From Tetmemena sp. SeJ-2015 (Eukaryota > Ciliophora > Spirotrichea > Sporadotrichida > Oxytrichidae): a stretch of 64,000 bases of DNA. Both the position numbers and the translations under genes were made by a program. Under the pieces are notes generated by a model, which worked only from the letters and a program-made list of their open reading frames with translations, was not told where the DNA came from and searched no databases. Every line of letters begins with the position of its first letter. Positions within the stretch are counted from its first letter, which is position 1. Below are positions 47,999-57,989 of the stretch, piece by piece. The stretch is taken from assembly GCA_027382625.1 (NCBI GenBank), contig JAJKFJ010022344.1, forward strand, positions 1-64,000, written 5' to 3'.

Positions 47999-50481
47999 AT
48001 GAGTGATTCCCAACTGAGCAACTCAGCTTCCTCATATTTCTCTTCCAACTCCCACTCAGGCCAGAAATTAAAAAATGGCACTCAGGGATATGTGTAAGAC
48101 TCCACTTAGGGTAAGATTAAAGACAAACTGTAATTATTATTTGTACATCTCTTCTCTCGCATTTGTTGTGGATAGCTAAATTAACAGATTTTAGGGACAG
48201 TGACTGTGACCCCGTATGACTAGGATGGAAGCGAGTCGAGGAAACATAACCAACAGACATTGGTCTAGAAGGTTTTTGCCAAGTTACTTTCTGATCAAGA
48301 AAATAAGTACTGCTTTGACTGTGGTAAGATTATCGAGGTCTTAGTAAAGTTAACATTTATCCTTCTATATAGGGAATGATAATCCGACTCATGTGTCTAT
48401 AAACTTGGGTATTTTCTTGTGCTTCAATTGCGGAATGTGCATCCACAGACTTCACTATGGAGTGGAGATTTCTTTCATCAAGCCTATTGATTCAGAGCAG
48501 TGGAGCCACCAGTAACTTCGAGTGCTCATTAAATCTGGAAATAAGCCTCTCAAGGATTTCATCGAGTTCTACGACCTACACAGTGAGCCAGTGTAGAAGC
48601 GCTACAACTCCCAAGCTGCCTAGTTCTACAGAGACAGAGTAAGTAATCTTAACTGGATTTATCTTTCTTCTTAGTTACGAGCCAGTATTGAAGTGCAACC
48701 TTTCACCAAAGAGAAACCCAGTTACGATCAAGGCAGGAAGCAGGTGGCTATGATTACAACTCCCCAGCCAGTTCTCTATCACGATCTCAGCTGTAAATTA
48801 TCTTTTCACTATAACTTACAGATAGAGATATCATACTTATTAGGATGTATGTGAGCTACTTTTTTTAATCATTCAAGAACTATTTGACCTTGAGAATCTG
48901 TCGCTTATAGAGGGCAACACTCCACTCTATCAGCGATTTGATATGCACTTGTCTGACCTAGAAAGAGCCAACTCTCAAATCTACTTCCAAAATTCTACTT
49001 TACTTTAATTAGCAGGCTGCTCCCAAGGACTAACAACCGATGAATACCAATCTGCCACCTCTGATGCCAGTAGTGAACGAGCCTTACTGCGGAGAGGGCA
49101 ACGGCAACATTTCAAACGAGGACTACATCCTGCTGATAAACAAGCTGAATGAGTTCGCAGACAACACCTACACTTTTGGTGAGAGCATATTCAAAAAGAT
49201 AGAGGAAGTAGGAAACATCAACGAGAAGATTAAGGTCACTGCAGATAAGTTGGTTATCAAGGGAAGTGAGCTGAGCAACAACATTTTCAAGAAGACGAGA
49301 GAAAGCATCACACAGATAAACTAGAGTTCTAAGATCACTCAACTCAAAGAGAAGGCATCCGATAAGCTGTCCACCATAGGAGGCAAGATATGGGGTGTAA
49401 GCATATTGATGAGTGTAATTCAATTTGTAGTTCTTTGGGCAAGGAGCAGCAAATGCAGATGCCAAAAAGGAAGCAGATAAATAGCAAGCCAATAAGAATT
49501 AGCTATCCATCAACCAAGCATAGCAGCAACACTCCATGTTGAAGCACGCTTAAAGTCTCCCTCCTTAGAATACATCTCATCTCCAGAATAATTAAGGGCT
49601 TGCAACTTAAGCTTCATTAGCATCTTAATCTCATAACACCTCAACACTCCATTAAAGGAGGGACTCAAACACCAAACTTACATACATATTTTAAAATATA
49701 GCTTTTTATTCTGATGTATTTTTGAACTTCCTCAGTAAATCTAATAATCCAGTAAGCTACAACAAGAAGAGACCAAGCAAGTTAGCAGGTAGCTTGAGAA
49801 TGAGTTTGAAATTAAAGCCTCTCAAATGGAAATATTGTACCAGCAGCAGCTTCTAAGTCAAGTCTAAGCAGGTCAGTCCCAAAAGATAAAGTCCAGCTTT
49901 GTTCAGAGAAATGACACCCAAGTCTAAAATCAAAGCATAAGAAACGGAGATAAGGGAGCAAGTGCTAATAGACAGTCTAATGCTGGAAATTTATTTGCTG
50001 GACTTAACATCTCAAACAAGGGTGGTCTTGGCTAGGCTGGCTCAGGAAGTACTCTCAGTAATCTCAACCCTGTTAAAGTCACTGAGAATCCACTAATGCC
50101 TTCTCAGGTTAGTAATTAACAGACTATGACAATATATTTTATTTTGGCAGGACTATGATAGGCTAGTAGCCTTACAACTCACCAGCCAAAAGTAATAGTC
50201 TAGTTCTGAATTTGCAGAAATCTACAGCTGCCACATCTAGTAATCAAAGTGCAAAGCAGAACCTAAATCTTCTTCACTTCTAAGACAATCATGCATCTGG
50301 TGGTAATACTAATATTTTGAGGCAGTCAAGTGAGATTGTTTCAAGTGCAGCTGGCAACGCGATAAACAGTTTCCTAGTGAGTGGGGCAGGTGGGCCTGGC
50401 TAAGCAGTAGTAATAAGTTAAGACAATAATTCAATTGATTATGGAGTAGTAGCTTAAGAAGATAATCAAACTCAATTGTGA
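47999..50481 (+). CDS. ArfGAP-domain protein (ARFGAP1/Gcs1-like)
   Basis: ArfGAPs stimulate GTP hydrolysis on Arf GTPases during vesicle coat cycling. Start: MSDSQLSNSASSYFSS. After one intron comes QKVFAKLLSDQENKYCFDCG, then NDNPTHVSINLGIFLCFNCG: the C4 zinc finger CxxC-x16-CxxC. It is followed by MCIHR with the catalytic Arg and the helices LRVLIKSGNKPLKDFIEFYD and AAQFYRDRLRAS. The rest is an amphipathic, Gln/Ser-rich region (FADNTYTFGESIFKKIEEVG, KEKASDKLSTIGGKIWG) typical of ArfGAP1-type tails, ending AQEDNQTQL at the TGA at 50479. Three GT-AG introns (48111-48194, 48324-48372, 48639-48674) are clear. More inserts occur after 48790. The gene lies 53 bp from the downstream end of the minus-strand topoisomerase segment. 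Confidence 0.88.
48111..48194 (+). other. 84-nt GT-AG intron in the ArfGAP gene
   Basis: The segment runs GTAAGA...TTTTAG. It joins STQG to TVTVTPYDQDG in frame. Confidence 0.75.
48324..48372 (+). other. 49-nt GT-AG intron inside the ArfGAP zinc finger
   Basis: The segment runs GTAAGA...TATAG. Its removal makes CFDCGNDNPTHVSIN, placing the Gly codon across the junction. Confidence 0.88.
48639..48674 (+). other. 36-nt GT-AG intron in the ArfGAP gene
   Basis: The segment runs GTAAGT...TTCTTAG. It joins AAQFYRDR to LRASIEVQPF. Confidence 0.85.
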
Positions 50482-50534
50482 AGCTTAATATTTTATTATA
50501 GTTCTCTGAAATATTATGGATTTTTTAGAATTGA

Positions 50535-50543
50535 TTCCTTCAA
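50535..50543 (-). other. Scrambled-gene pointer TTGAAGGAA, minus-strand copy
   Basis: Nine bases at the 3' edge of the minus-strand TOP3B segment, identical in coding sense to 55809-55817. Beyond it (toward 50534) homology to topoisomerase stops. Confidence 0.85.
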
Positions 50544-53500
50544 CGATTTTGATCTACTTGACATCAACTTGCTAACATAATTTATTTATAAGATGCTGGC
50601 CTTTGTGATATAGTGGGATCTCTTTGTCAGCAGCTAGCATCCAGGGCATGATCTCTAAGAATCCATGATCAATCAAGATTTGACCCTTAAGCTTGAAGAA
50701 CTCACTAGAGCCTACTCTGTCTGGATCCATGTCAACTTAGAAAAGCACCTTCACTTGATCGTATTAAGCATCAGGCGAGATAGATGCGAAGAAGTTCCTA
50801 GCAATGAAGTTATAAAGCTTCCATTCTTATAATAACCATTGTAATTTATTCTCTGTCGTAGAGGTCGTCTCTGTTTGCACTCTTAACAGGGGTGATTGGA
50901 GGATGATCACCGTTGTCTACTCCTTTCTTGGGATTTACTTTACCTCCTTTAAGCAGCTTTGTAGCATAGGAGCCCCACTCAGAATTAGACTGATGCGTTT
51001 GAAGGATCTCATTGAAATTGAAGTTGGCTGAGTAAGTGGTGGATTCAGTTCTTGGATAAGTAACATAGCCTCTCAAATAGAGATGCTCAGCAACTTTCAT
51101 GGTCTCATGTGCACTCATTCCAAAAGTTTAAGAAGCAACTTTCAGCATCTTCACAGTATTCAAACCTTAAGGCTTGCCCTAAACAGCCTTCTACTTCTTC
51201 ACTTCAACAACCTCTGCAGTATTAATACTTTAGATTCTTGAGTGAATGATATTCACAACTGATCTCTCATAGATCTTTCCTCTCGCCCATTTCAAAGAAT
51301 ATGCTTTACCACTTCTATCTCCAATCACAGCTTCCAAAGACCAATGAGGCTCAGGGATGAATTTCTTAATTTTCTCAGCTTGGTCAACGCAAAATCCTAG
51401 AGTCGGAGTCTGGCAAGGTCCATAGGTTATCATTCTAATTTGAGATTATCCTCTGAGGAGGTGCTAAAAGTGATGAGTCTGGTATCTTGAGAAAGCAACA
51501 CCTATCTTAAGGTCCATTACTTATCTAGCGTCCACAGAAACACTCTCGTTGTAACTGGGCTCTTGCTTCAAACCATCGAAAGCGGCTTGTATATCTTTGA
51601 AAATATTTTAAGAAATATATCCTTCTTAGGGAATAGAGGAAAATTTGGCTCTAAAAACTCTTTGTCTCTTTGATCTGGGGATATTTCTCCTGCAAATATC
51701 TAGAACCTTCAAAACAAATGTTCTCTCCCTCTTTGTCGCAATCCAACCATAGAACTACAAAGTCTACCCCAGAACTAACTGATTATAGATGCCTAGCTAT
51801 AGTTCTACTTGAATTATCTAGCTTTCTTATAGTTGGAGCATCAAAGAGCTTTATAGGATTCACTCCTCTATCCTGGAAGTTAGGAGGGAAGTCTCTGTTG
51901 TAGACATGGCCAGCTACTGATGTGACTCTGAATGTAGCAGTCATTCCTTTGAAATTTCCCTTGAAGGCATAAATGGGAATAGACTTTGAGATCCCCTACT
52001 TTTTGGTAAAGTTGTTAGAAAGAGCTTCTGCAATTGATAAGGCAATAGATGGCTTCTCAGCTACCATCATTACAACGCAAGGACTATTTACTCCTTCATC
52101 TCTTGGGCCTTGAGCGTAGTTCAGGTTTGAGATCTCATTGAGATCCAATTATGCCATCTCCTTATCTTCCTCTTCCATTTCCTTAATCCTTCCCTAATAG
52201 TCATAGCGATCTCTCTTGCCACCTTTATCTCTTCGGTCTTCCTTTAGATTAGACTCAGTTCGAGGATTTTCTTTTTCTACTTTTCTTTAAGGTTTATAGT
52301 CCTTCTCGGTAGTGGTTCTCTCACTTCTATAGCCTTTTTGTTCTCTGATCTAGTTGGTTCTCTTTGTCTCATCCTCATCATTTCCATCCTCTTACTCGTC
52401 CATCATATGCTGCCCATCTTTACCTCTTTTAGGAGCCTGCTTATAAGGGTCCTCTCCCTTGTCCCGCTAAACCTACTTTGGCTTATCTTCTCGTTTTTGA
52501 GAGTATTTTGTATCTTGTCTACTGCTTCTATCATCGTCCCTATTTTACCGAATTGGATCTATCTAAGGCTTGTCCTTGCTGCTAGTGTCTACAATCTTCC
52601 TGCTTGAAGATATCACAGAGGATGTAGTTGTCATTGAAGTATTACTGTGAGTATTCGTGTCCATTTCATCGTAGTATCCAGTGGTGTAGTTCTACTAATT
52701 ATACTCATCGTTCTCCAATCCATAATCAACCTCATCGTAATAGTCATTCTTGTTCTTCCTATCTCCATAGGAATCCGCGAAGTAGTAATCATTTGAGTTT
52801 TCATAGCCATAATCGTCATTTCCATAGTCGTCTCTTCCCGAACCTCTGTAGTAGTAATCATCATTCCTCGCTCATCTACTATACTACTCTCTGCTCTAAT
52901 CGCTTTGAGTATAGTATTTATCTTAATAACCCCTTTGATAATCATCTCTGGGCTACTTGTCTATTCCTCTTTATTGATCAGAATACTGCTTACCACCGTA
53001 CTTATCTTGATAGGAGTCTCTGTAATTTTGATTAGTATATCCACTATAGCCCCTCTGATCCTAATAGCCTGAATCTCTATTTCTGTTGTAAGAAGCCAAT
53101 AAATTAAATGATTACACCTCTTCGTTGTAGCTTTAACCTTTTGGCTGATATTAAGTGCTATACCCTCCCTTTTGATAGCTTTTCTGCTCCTCTGATTCTC
53201 AAATTAAATTAATTCAGTTTTTATATCGGATTCTCTGTGATAATCTCTTGCTTAATATTGAGGCTAGGAGGTTGTTTAAGGAATCTATTCTGGTTCTGGA
53301 TTTTTATTCTTTGGAAGAAATGCTGTAGAAGCAGTATTCATCTTGGGTTGATATTTTGGCTATGATGGAGTAGAATCTTGAATATCAGTCTGCATTACTA
53401 CCTGCCTGTGGCTTGAAGTAGGTTAGTATGAGGATTCCTATTGCTTGGGCTGATATTTGGGTTGATATTGAGACTGCTGAGAAGACATGTTCCCGCCACT

Positions 53501-53966
53501 TATTTGCTAGTTAGCCTCATTTTGATTGCCCTTTGAAGTGTAAGTAGTCTCAGGGTATTTGGAATAAGAAGTCTACGATTTGGAATAGTTCGACTGCTGG
53601 TTTGCTGTTTCGCGGCCATAGTCAGCTCTCTCATCGTAGTAGTTGCCGTACTCCTCACCATAATAGTCAGCTTCTTAATAGTAAGGGTCCTATTAAACTC
53701 ACCACATTCGTAAATAATGACTTCTATAGTATGAGCTAGGTTTAAGATTGGCCTCCTTAGCCCATAGTTGATCCTTGATTCTGATAGCTATCTCCTCCCT
53801 ACCCTCTTGGCTGATAGTTCACTTGGCTGTGAGTACCTCCTCTAGAACTTCCTCCGCCTCTGCTGCTGCCTCTGTAAGAGCCACCTCTTCCTCTTCTGTT
53901 AGTAGAAGCAGAAGATGAACCACCTCCTCCTCCACCTCTGTTGTTATTATATCTTTGCCTGTACAT
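50535..53966 (-). CDS. TOP3B: Topoisomerase III-beta, 5' segments (minus-strand part of a scrambled gene)
   Basis: Type IA topoisomerase; TOP3B relaxes DNA and RNA. The chosen ATG (53966) gives an RGG-rich N-terminus ([16 protein letters not shown], then RG repeats), then YQP repeats and Tyr/Asp/Arg-rich low complexity for about 600 residues. The toprim domain follows: [19 protein letters not shown] and [16 protein letters not shown] (DxD). Then come [20 protein letters not shown] and [15 protein letters not shown], and the active-site block [14 protein letters not shown] with the catalytic Tyr. Next are [10 protein letters not shown], then [17 protein letters not shown], and finally VDVKQIKIVEG. 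The reading ends there at pointer TTGAAGGAA (50535-50543). The last third of the enzyme is missing from this strand; it lies inverted at 55809. Several IESs interrupt the region. RGG sequence is normally at the C-terminus of TOP3B, so its N-terminal place is unusual. Confidence 0.9.
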
Positions 53967-55713
53967 CTTTTGTGTTTAATTCGTATTCTATAATAATTCT
54001 AACTCACACTCAAAGATTTACTCATTAGACTTGCACGATTTAAATATGAGCAGAGTAAGAAAGTTCATTAACTTATCTTGAAATTAAGAAGGATATTTGA
54101 TGATAAAGGGCTTGATGCTGGTGGTCATTCCTTCTTTTCTCTGGGAGGGTTGTCGAAGCTGAATAGCTTATTTTGGTGAAGAGCGTATGCATAAGCGAAA
54201 TCCGCGTTCTTCATTTTGTCGTTAGCTCTGTAGTCACATAGTCTGCGCTTCTTATCTTAAAATTGAATTGATGATTAAGATTGTGGATCTTTCAATCCTG
54301 AATGGAAAACATCATAGATTTCCTCAACGCTCTGTCGCTTGCATTAGCAAGTGGTGGTTACTTGGAGCACGTTGTCTCCATCTCTAATCATACTCATGTG
54401 GATGAAGTTGGCTAGCTTTTTGTGAAGATGCGGGAAAGTCAGGAACCTGTAGTCAGCCATCCAGTATTTCAGCTTTTCTAAGTCATACCGCTTCAAAAAA
54501 TAGAATAATCAATCAAAGTTAAGCCCAACTCGAGGACACTTGTACACTTTTAGGCTAGTCAAAAATATAAGTCAACCTCATATGAAATGAGTTAGTCATG
54601 TGTTTTTTGAAGGGCAAGTTCTCTTCTTCGTCAACATGAGACAAGTAAAGTCTGGTGCCTGTCTGGAAAGCATCAGTCCCAAATCCATCTATCACTTCAA
54701 AGTCCTTGATCTCCTTAAGAAAAAAACAACAATTTGAGATCTTAAGCTAATTTTCAGGAGTGGAGTTGTGGTTCAAGATTCTCACAACTGAGTTGCAGGG
54801 CCCCTCTATGAATTCATTTGGTGGAAGGGACTTTCCATTAGCAGCCCCCAAAGAGGATAAAGCTCTAATCAGGATACCTGCATAGGCCTTGTTCTTGCCT
54901 TTTCCAAAAGTAATATCAAGTCCTTTGTAAGTGCCCGCCTTGTACACTTTGCCGAAGCGGTGAAAATACCACAATCCGGTTTTTGTTTGAAACTCATCTC
55001 CATGAGCGAAGGTGTCAGTCAATCATTTTTAATAACATAGTTGTAAATTACAATAATTTTAGAGTGTGTATTCTCTCTTTCTCTGGAAGTGGGATGTCGT
55101 TGAAGTAAAACTCAATCTCAGCTATCCTATACTTGTAGTCGTAGCCCACAGTCAACACGTATTTATTTAAGATGGAATCTGCAATTTCGGCAAACAATGC
55201 CTCGTAGTCTGCCACTGATTTCATATCCTCCATCTTAAAGTCGAACAACTCCTCACAATAAATATTCTATATCTTATCCTGTAAAGTTTTCCCGCTCTTT
55301 TGAGTCTTGCTAGATTATTTCTCTTCCTCCTCTGGGATATCTCTTCTAGCAGTCTTGGTTTCTTCTAAGTCCTAGACTTTCTTAGTTGTGGTACTGTCTC
55401 AGTCTGCTTCTTCTGAGCAGAAGGCTTTTCTGATTGCTGCTTCTTTTGCTGCAAGGCTTTGCTAATGCTCTGATTCTCATCATTTTACTCAGCCTTTTCT
55501 TTACTGTTCAAAGAAAATAGGAGATAAAGTAATATTATCAAGTGACTTAGTCAACTAAGTATCGTAATCCTTAAGAACATCGTCAGTCTCTGCAGTGGCC
55601 TTCTTCTTGGAAGTTTGCTGCGACTAAGTCTGCGAAGGCTGAGAGAAAAAGTTAGTGAGAGTGGACTGATTGAGTGGCGCCTCCTTTCTCTTTTTAGAGT
55701 CTGTCTTATTCAT
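53967..55713 (-). CDS. PIP-box protein with glycosylase-like domain, nested within scrambled TOP3B
   Basis: The ATG at 55713 gives MNKTDSKKRKEAPLNQSTLTNFF. Residues 16-23 (QSTLTNFF) are a perfect PCNA-interacting peptide (QxxLxxFF), next to a basic KKRK. After a Gln/Glu linker comes a folded domain: YKYRIAEIEFYFND, joined across an ACT-pointer IES to HTDTFAHGDEF, then LWYFHRFGKVYKAGTYKGLD, AYAGILIRALSSL, EGPCNSVVRIL and RLYLSHVDEEENLPF. The order GxLIR...GP recalls the alkyladenine glycosylase fold, but the family is not certain. The PIP box fits a replication or repair role. No TGA separates this frame from the TOP3B start at 53966, so it may be the N-terminal part of one fused protein. The true end is therefore not fixed. 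Confidence 0.5.
55017..55065 (-). other. IES in the PIP-box gene (ACT pointer)
   Basis: Removing 46 bp between ACT repeats (minus strand) joins PLPEKERIH to TDTFAHGDEFQ in frame. Confidence 0.7.
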
Positions 55714-55808
55714 AGCTTATTAGGGAAATTTTACTAAAAGTGTAATTAAGATTTCTATATAATGAATGCATCATATCTTTAGCATAACTTTACTATCAAA
55801 TATCCTCA

Positions 55809-55817
55809 TTGAAGGAA
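55809..55817 (+). other. Scrambled-gene pointer TTGAAGGAA, plus-strand copy
   Basis: Partner of the pointer at 50535-50543. It lies two bases before a GT-AG intron, so the pointer and the splice donor together define a very short exon part (GAAGGAAAG). Confidence 0.85.
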
Positions 55818-56956
55818 AGGTAAGTCATATGTCTCTAATAAACATTTGTAGACCTGTGCACCTGGCTATTTGACTGAAGCAAGGTTGATTCTCAATGGAG
55901 AAACACGGAATAGGCACTGACGCATCCATCCCCACTCACATCAACAACATCATCGAGAGGCAGTCTTAATTGTTTATAACTATAGTTTGTGACTGTTGTG
56001 GAACCTGGTAGATAGTTAGTACCACTCCACTTGGCCAAGCCTTAGTGAAGGGCTACTGCGAAATAGATCCAGAGTTGGTGCTGCCCTCCATCAGATAAAA
56101 CATAGAGAAGAGTTGTGAGCTCATCGCCAAGGGCAAGGCAGACTTCGCTAAGATTCTTGCACACGTGCTGACGATGTTCAAGAGGAAGTTTGAGTTTTTC
56201 AGAGCGAACATCCGCAGCATGGAAAAAATTCTTGCCATGATGCTAAAGTTCCAGCAAGGCAAACTCGCAAGAGAGATGCTCATCTCAAACCAAATCAAGC
56301 CAGTGTAAGTATTAGCTAAGTTTAATTTCAAATAGTGATGATTAGAAGAAAGAGTCAATCAACTTCTGCATAAAGTGCTTTGAGGGATTCCTGAACCTGA
56401 CCTTCCATAAGGTTTATGCACTAAGATGTGATCACTGCACTTTCAGAGTGCCTATCTTAGAAGGCGCCAATAGAGTAGTAAAAGATGAGAGCAAGTGCGA
56501 TGAGTGCAACTCTTTCAAGATTTCAGCTACCTATGTTAAGAACTCTCCTTTCCCTGGAGGTAGATCGGAGTACACTCATTTAAAGTTGAAGAAGAGTTAC
56601 TAAATATTAAATTAGCTTTAACTGGTTGCATATTGTGTGATCAGGTATTGAATAACTTCGTGGTGAGGTTCTTCTCGAGAAAGAAGAAGGCCATCGAGGA
56701 GATGACTGAGGAAGAAAGAAAGGTTCTGGAGGATAAGAGACGCAAGAAGGAGGAGAAGAAGAAGCTTAAGGAAGAACAGAAGCAGTCTACTACTTCAACA
56801 ACTAATCAAGCCAAAGCAGCTGGGGATAAAACTGCTGGTGGTGAGGGAGCAAAGAAGAAGAAGAACAAGGCGAACAAAGGAGCTGGCAAGGGTAACACCA
56901 TGACACAGGAATAACTCATGAATGAGTTTATGAAGAAGTTAGCTGGAAATCAATGA
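55809..56956 (+). CDS. TOP3B: Topoisomerase III-beta, 3' segment (inverted MDS)
   Basis: This begins with pointer TTGAAGGAA, the same nine bases that end the minus-strand part. Joining there and splicing a 32-nt intron gives KIVEGKTCAPGYLTEA, then MEKHGIGTDASIPTHINNI, the conserved TOP3B continuation. Next are VKGYCEIDPELVLPSIR, CELIAKGKADFAKILAHVL and MFKRKFEFF. A C-terminal zinc ribbon follows: FCIKCFEGF, ALRCDHCTFRVP, SKCDECNSFKI, with four CxxC-type knuckle halves. The tail is basic (EERKVLEDKRRKKEEKKK), ending NEFMKKLAGNQ at TGA 56954. Small corrections are needed: a 22-bp IES (AGT), a tandem CCACT, and a one-base slip before MEKHG. It cannot be a separate gene, because it starts mid-domain with no start codon in frame and lacks the catalytic part. 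Confidence 0.92.
55820..55851 (+). other. 32-nt GT-AG intron in the inverted TOP3B segment
   Basis: The segment runs GTAAGT...TTTGTAG. Spliced after the pointer join it reads VEGKTCAPGYLTEA, which aligns with the region before the TOP3B LTEA motif. Confidence 0.88.
55962..55986 (+). other. TOP3B IES (AGT pointer)
   Basis: Removing 22 bp between AGT at 55962 and 55984 joins NIIERQ to FVTVVEPGRQLVP, matching the family R-x-Y/F-V-T-V...GR-L pattern. Confidence 0.75.
56022..56031 (+). other. TOP3B tandem CCACT (zero-length IES?)
   Basis: CCACTCCACT: deleting one copy joins RQLVP to LGQALVKGYCEIDP in the right frame. Nothing lies between the repeats, so this is either an IES made only of its pointer or a germline tandem slip. 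Confidence 0.55.
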
Positions 56957-57170
56957 GGAGCTCTAAATTTGTGAACAGAATGAAATAGAGATTATTTGTG
57001 GATTGAATGAGTGTGTTAAAATGACTATGCCAATTTAATTCGAGAAGTAACTAAGATAAATAAAGATGTATAAATATTGTAAGGGAAGAGACAATGACGA
57101 TATTTTTGTATAAGGATAAATGAAATGTAAAAGGGCTTGTTTATTTTAACCAAATAAATCTTTTGATTGC
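56957..57170. other. Convergent intergenic spacer
   Basis: 214 AT-rich bases lie between two gene ends and presumably hold both polyadenylation regions. No terminator structure was recognised. Confidence 0.4.
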
Positions 57171-57989
57171 TCAAGCAGCTTAATTAAAAAGAAGATAATA
57201 TATTAAATAAGCTACTTGATAGTACTTGAGGTACTGAGCGCATGTGTAGAAACTGAATCCAAAGGCGACAAATTTGACAGCAGTAATTGTGAGGCCACCA
57301 AAGATTCTTGCGTTTGGACCTCCAGATACGTAACCAACGGCATAAGCAAGTCTTGCAAGGAAATAGATCACTGCAAGGATCAAAGAAGCGAGTGGAGTTG
57401 TATGGAGACAAGCAGTAAGAGTACAATGATCAGAGGCAGCTGTTCCACGTAGTTCAAGTGAACTCTTTAAGCATTCAAAAATCACCATTCAAAAAAGGAA
57501 AATTACTAATGAATCCAGATAAAGTGATTGTTGAACTCAAACCAGTCTTTGTAGCTCATTTCAGCAGAGTATCTACCTGAGCCCATGTCTGGGTGGCCAC
57601 CTTTCATGTTCAAGATAGGTTCGCAAAAATTTACTAATTAATTTCAAATTACATATATTTCGTTGACCCCGGATTCATTGTCCTTCTTGTTGAGTCCCAT
57701 TCCTTCCTTGTGGATTTCGACTATCTTTTGAATGAAGTCAGCATTGAAGATTCTTTTTCTGGCGGAGCCTACAATGGGCATCATGCACATGAGCTGTAGA
57801 GAGATAAGACTCATCAAGAGAAGGGTGTATGCGAAGTACTTCTGATCCTGGGAGATAGGTTAAACACTCAGTAGTTGTTGACGTGGCTGGGGTTACAGTC
57901 TCTGTGCCTGTTGAGGGCTAGGTGGCCTGTGCTGATGCTGTGGCTACCTCTTGAAGGACAAGAGTGGCTGCTGTTGCAACGTATTCCAT
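57171..57989 (-). CDS. MAPEG family protein (microsomal glutathione S-transferase-like)
   Basis: MAPEG enzymes are small four-helix membrane proteins that conjugate glutathione or make leukotriene C4. After removal of four IESs (19, 39, 54 and 8 bp) the gene is 699 bp, 232 codons. The N-terminal extension is Thr/Ala-rich (MEYVATAATLVLQEVATASA). Helix 1 is QKYFAYTLLLMSLISLQLMC, followed by a long loop to GGHPDMGSGRY and KDWFEFNN. The family signature then reads FNNAQRVHLNYVEQLP. Helices 2 and 3 are LIIVLLLLVSILASLILAVI and ARLAYAVGYVSGGPNARIFGG. Helix 4 ends in AQYLKYYQVAYLI. The extended loop makes it longer than most relatives (about 150 residues). Confidence 0.88.
57392..57401 (-). other. 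MAPEG IES (AC pointer, 6-bp insert)
   Basis: Removing 8 bp on the minus strand joins LLLVSI to LASLILAVIYFLA. Unexcised, the frame stops at TGA. Confidence 0.55.
57473..57529 (-). other. MAPEG IES (AAT pointer) splitting the family signature
   Basis: Removing 54 bp between AAT repeats (minus strand) rebuilds FNNAQRVHLNYVEQLP from FNN and AQR halves. Confidence 0.9.
57620..57662 (-). other. MAPEG IES (CGAA pointer)
   Basis: Removing 39 bp between CGAA repeats (minus strand) joins ESGVNE to PILNMKGGHPDMG. Confidence 0.85.
57848..57868 (-). other. MAPEG IES (AG pointer)
   Basis: Removing 19 bp between AG dinucleotides joins TSTTTE to DQKYFAYTLLL. A GT-AG reading of the same segment would give the wrong frame. 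Confidence 0.55.

Noticed and set aside
52631..53035. Overlapping His/Ser-rich (+) and Met/Thr-rich (-) frames
   Set aside because: These are shadow frames of the Tyr/Asp/Arg-rich N-terminal region of TOP3B read in other phases.
55809..56956. Separate zinc-ribbon or eIF2-beta-like gene
   Set aside because: At first the CxxC knuckles and K-rich tail suggested this, but the IGTDASIP and KGYCEIDPELVLPSIR blocks identify it as the C-terminal part of topoisomerase III.
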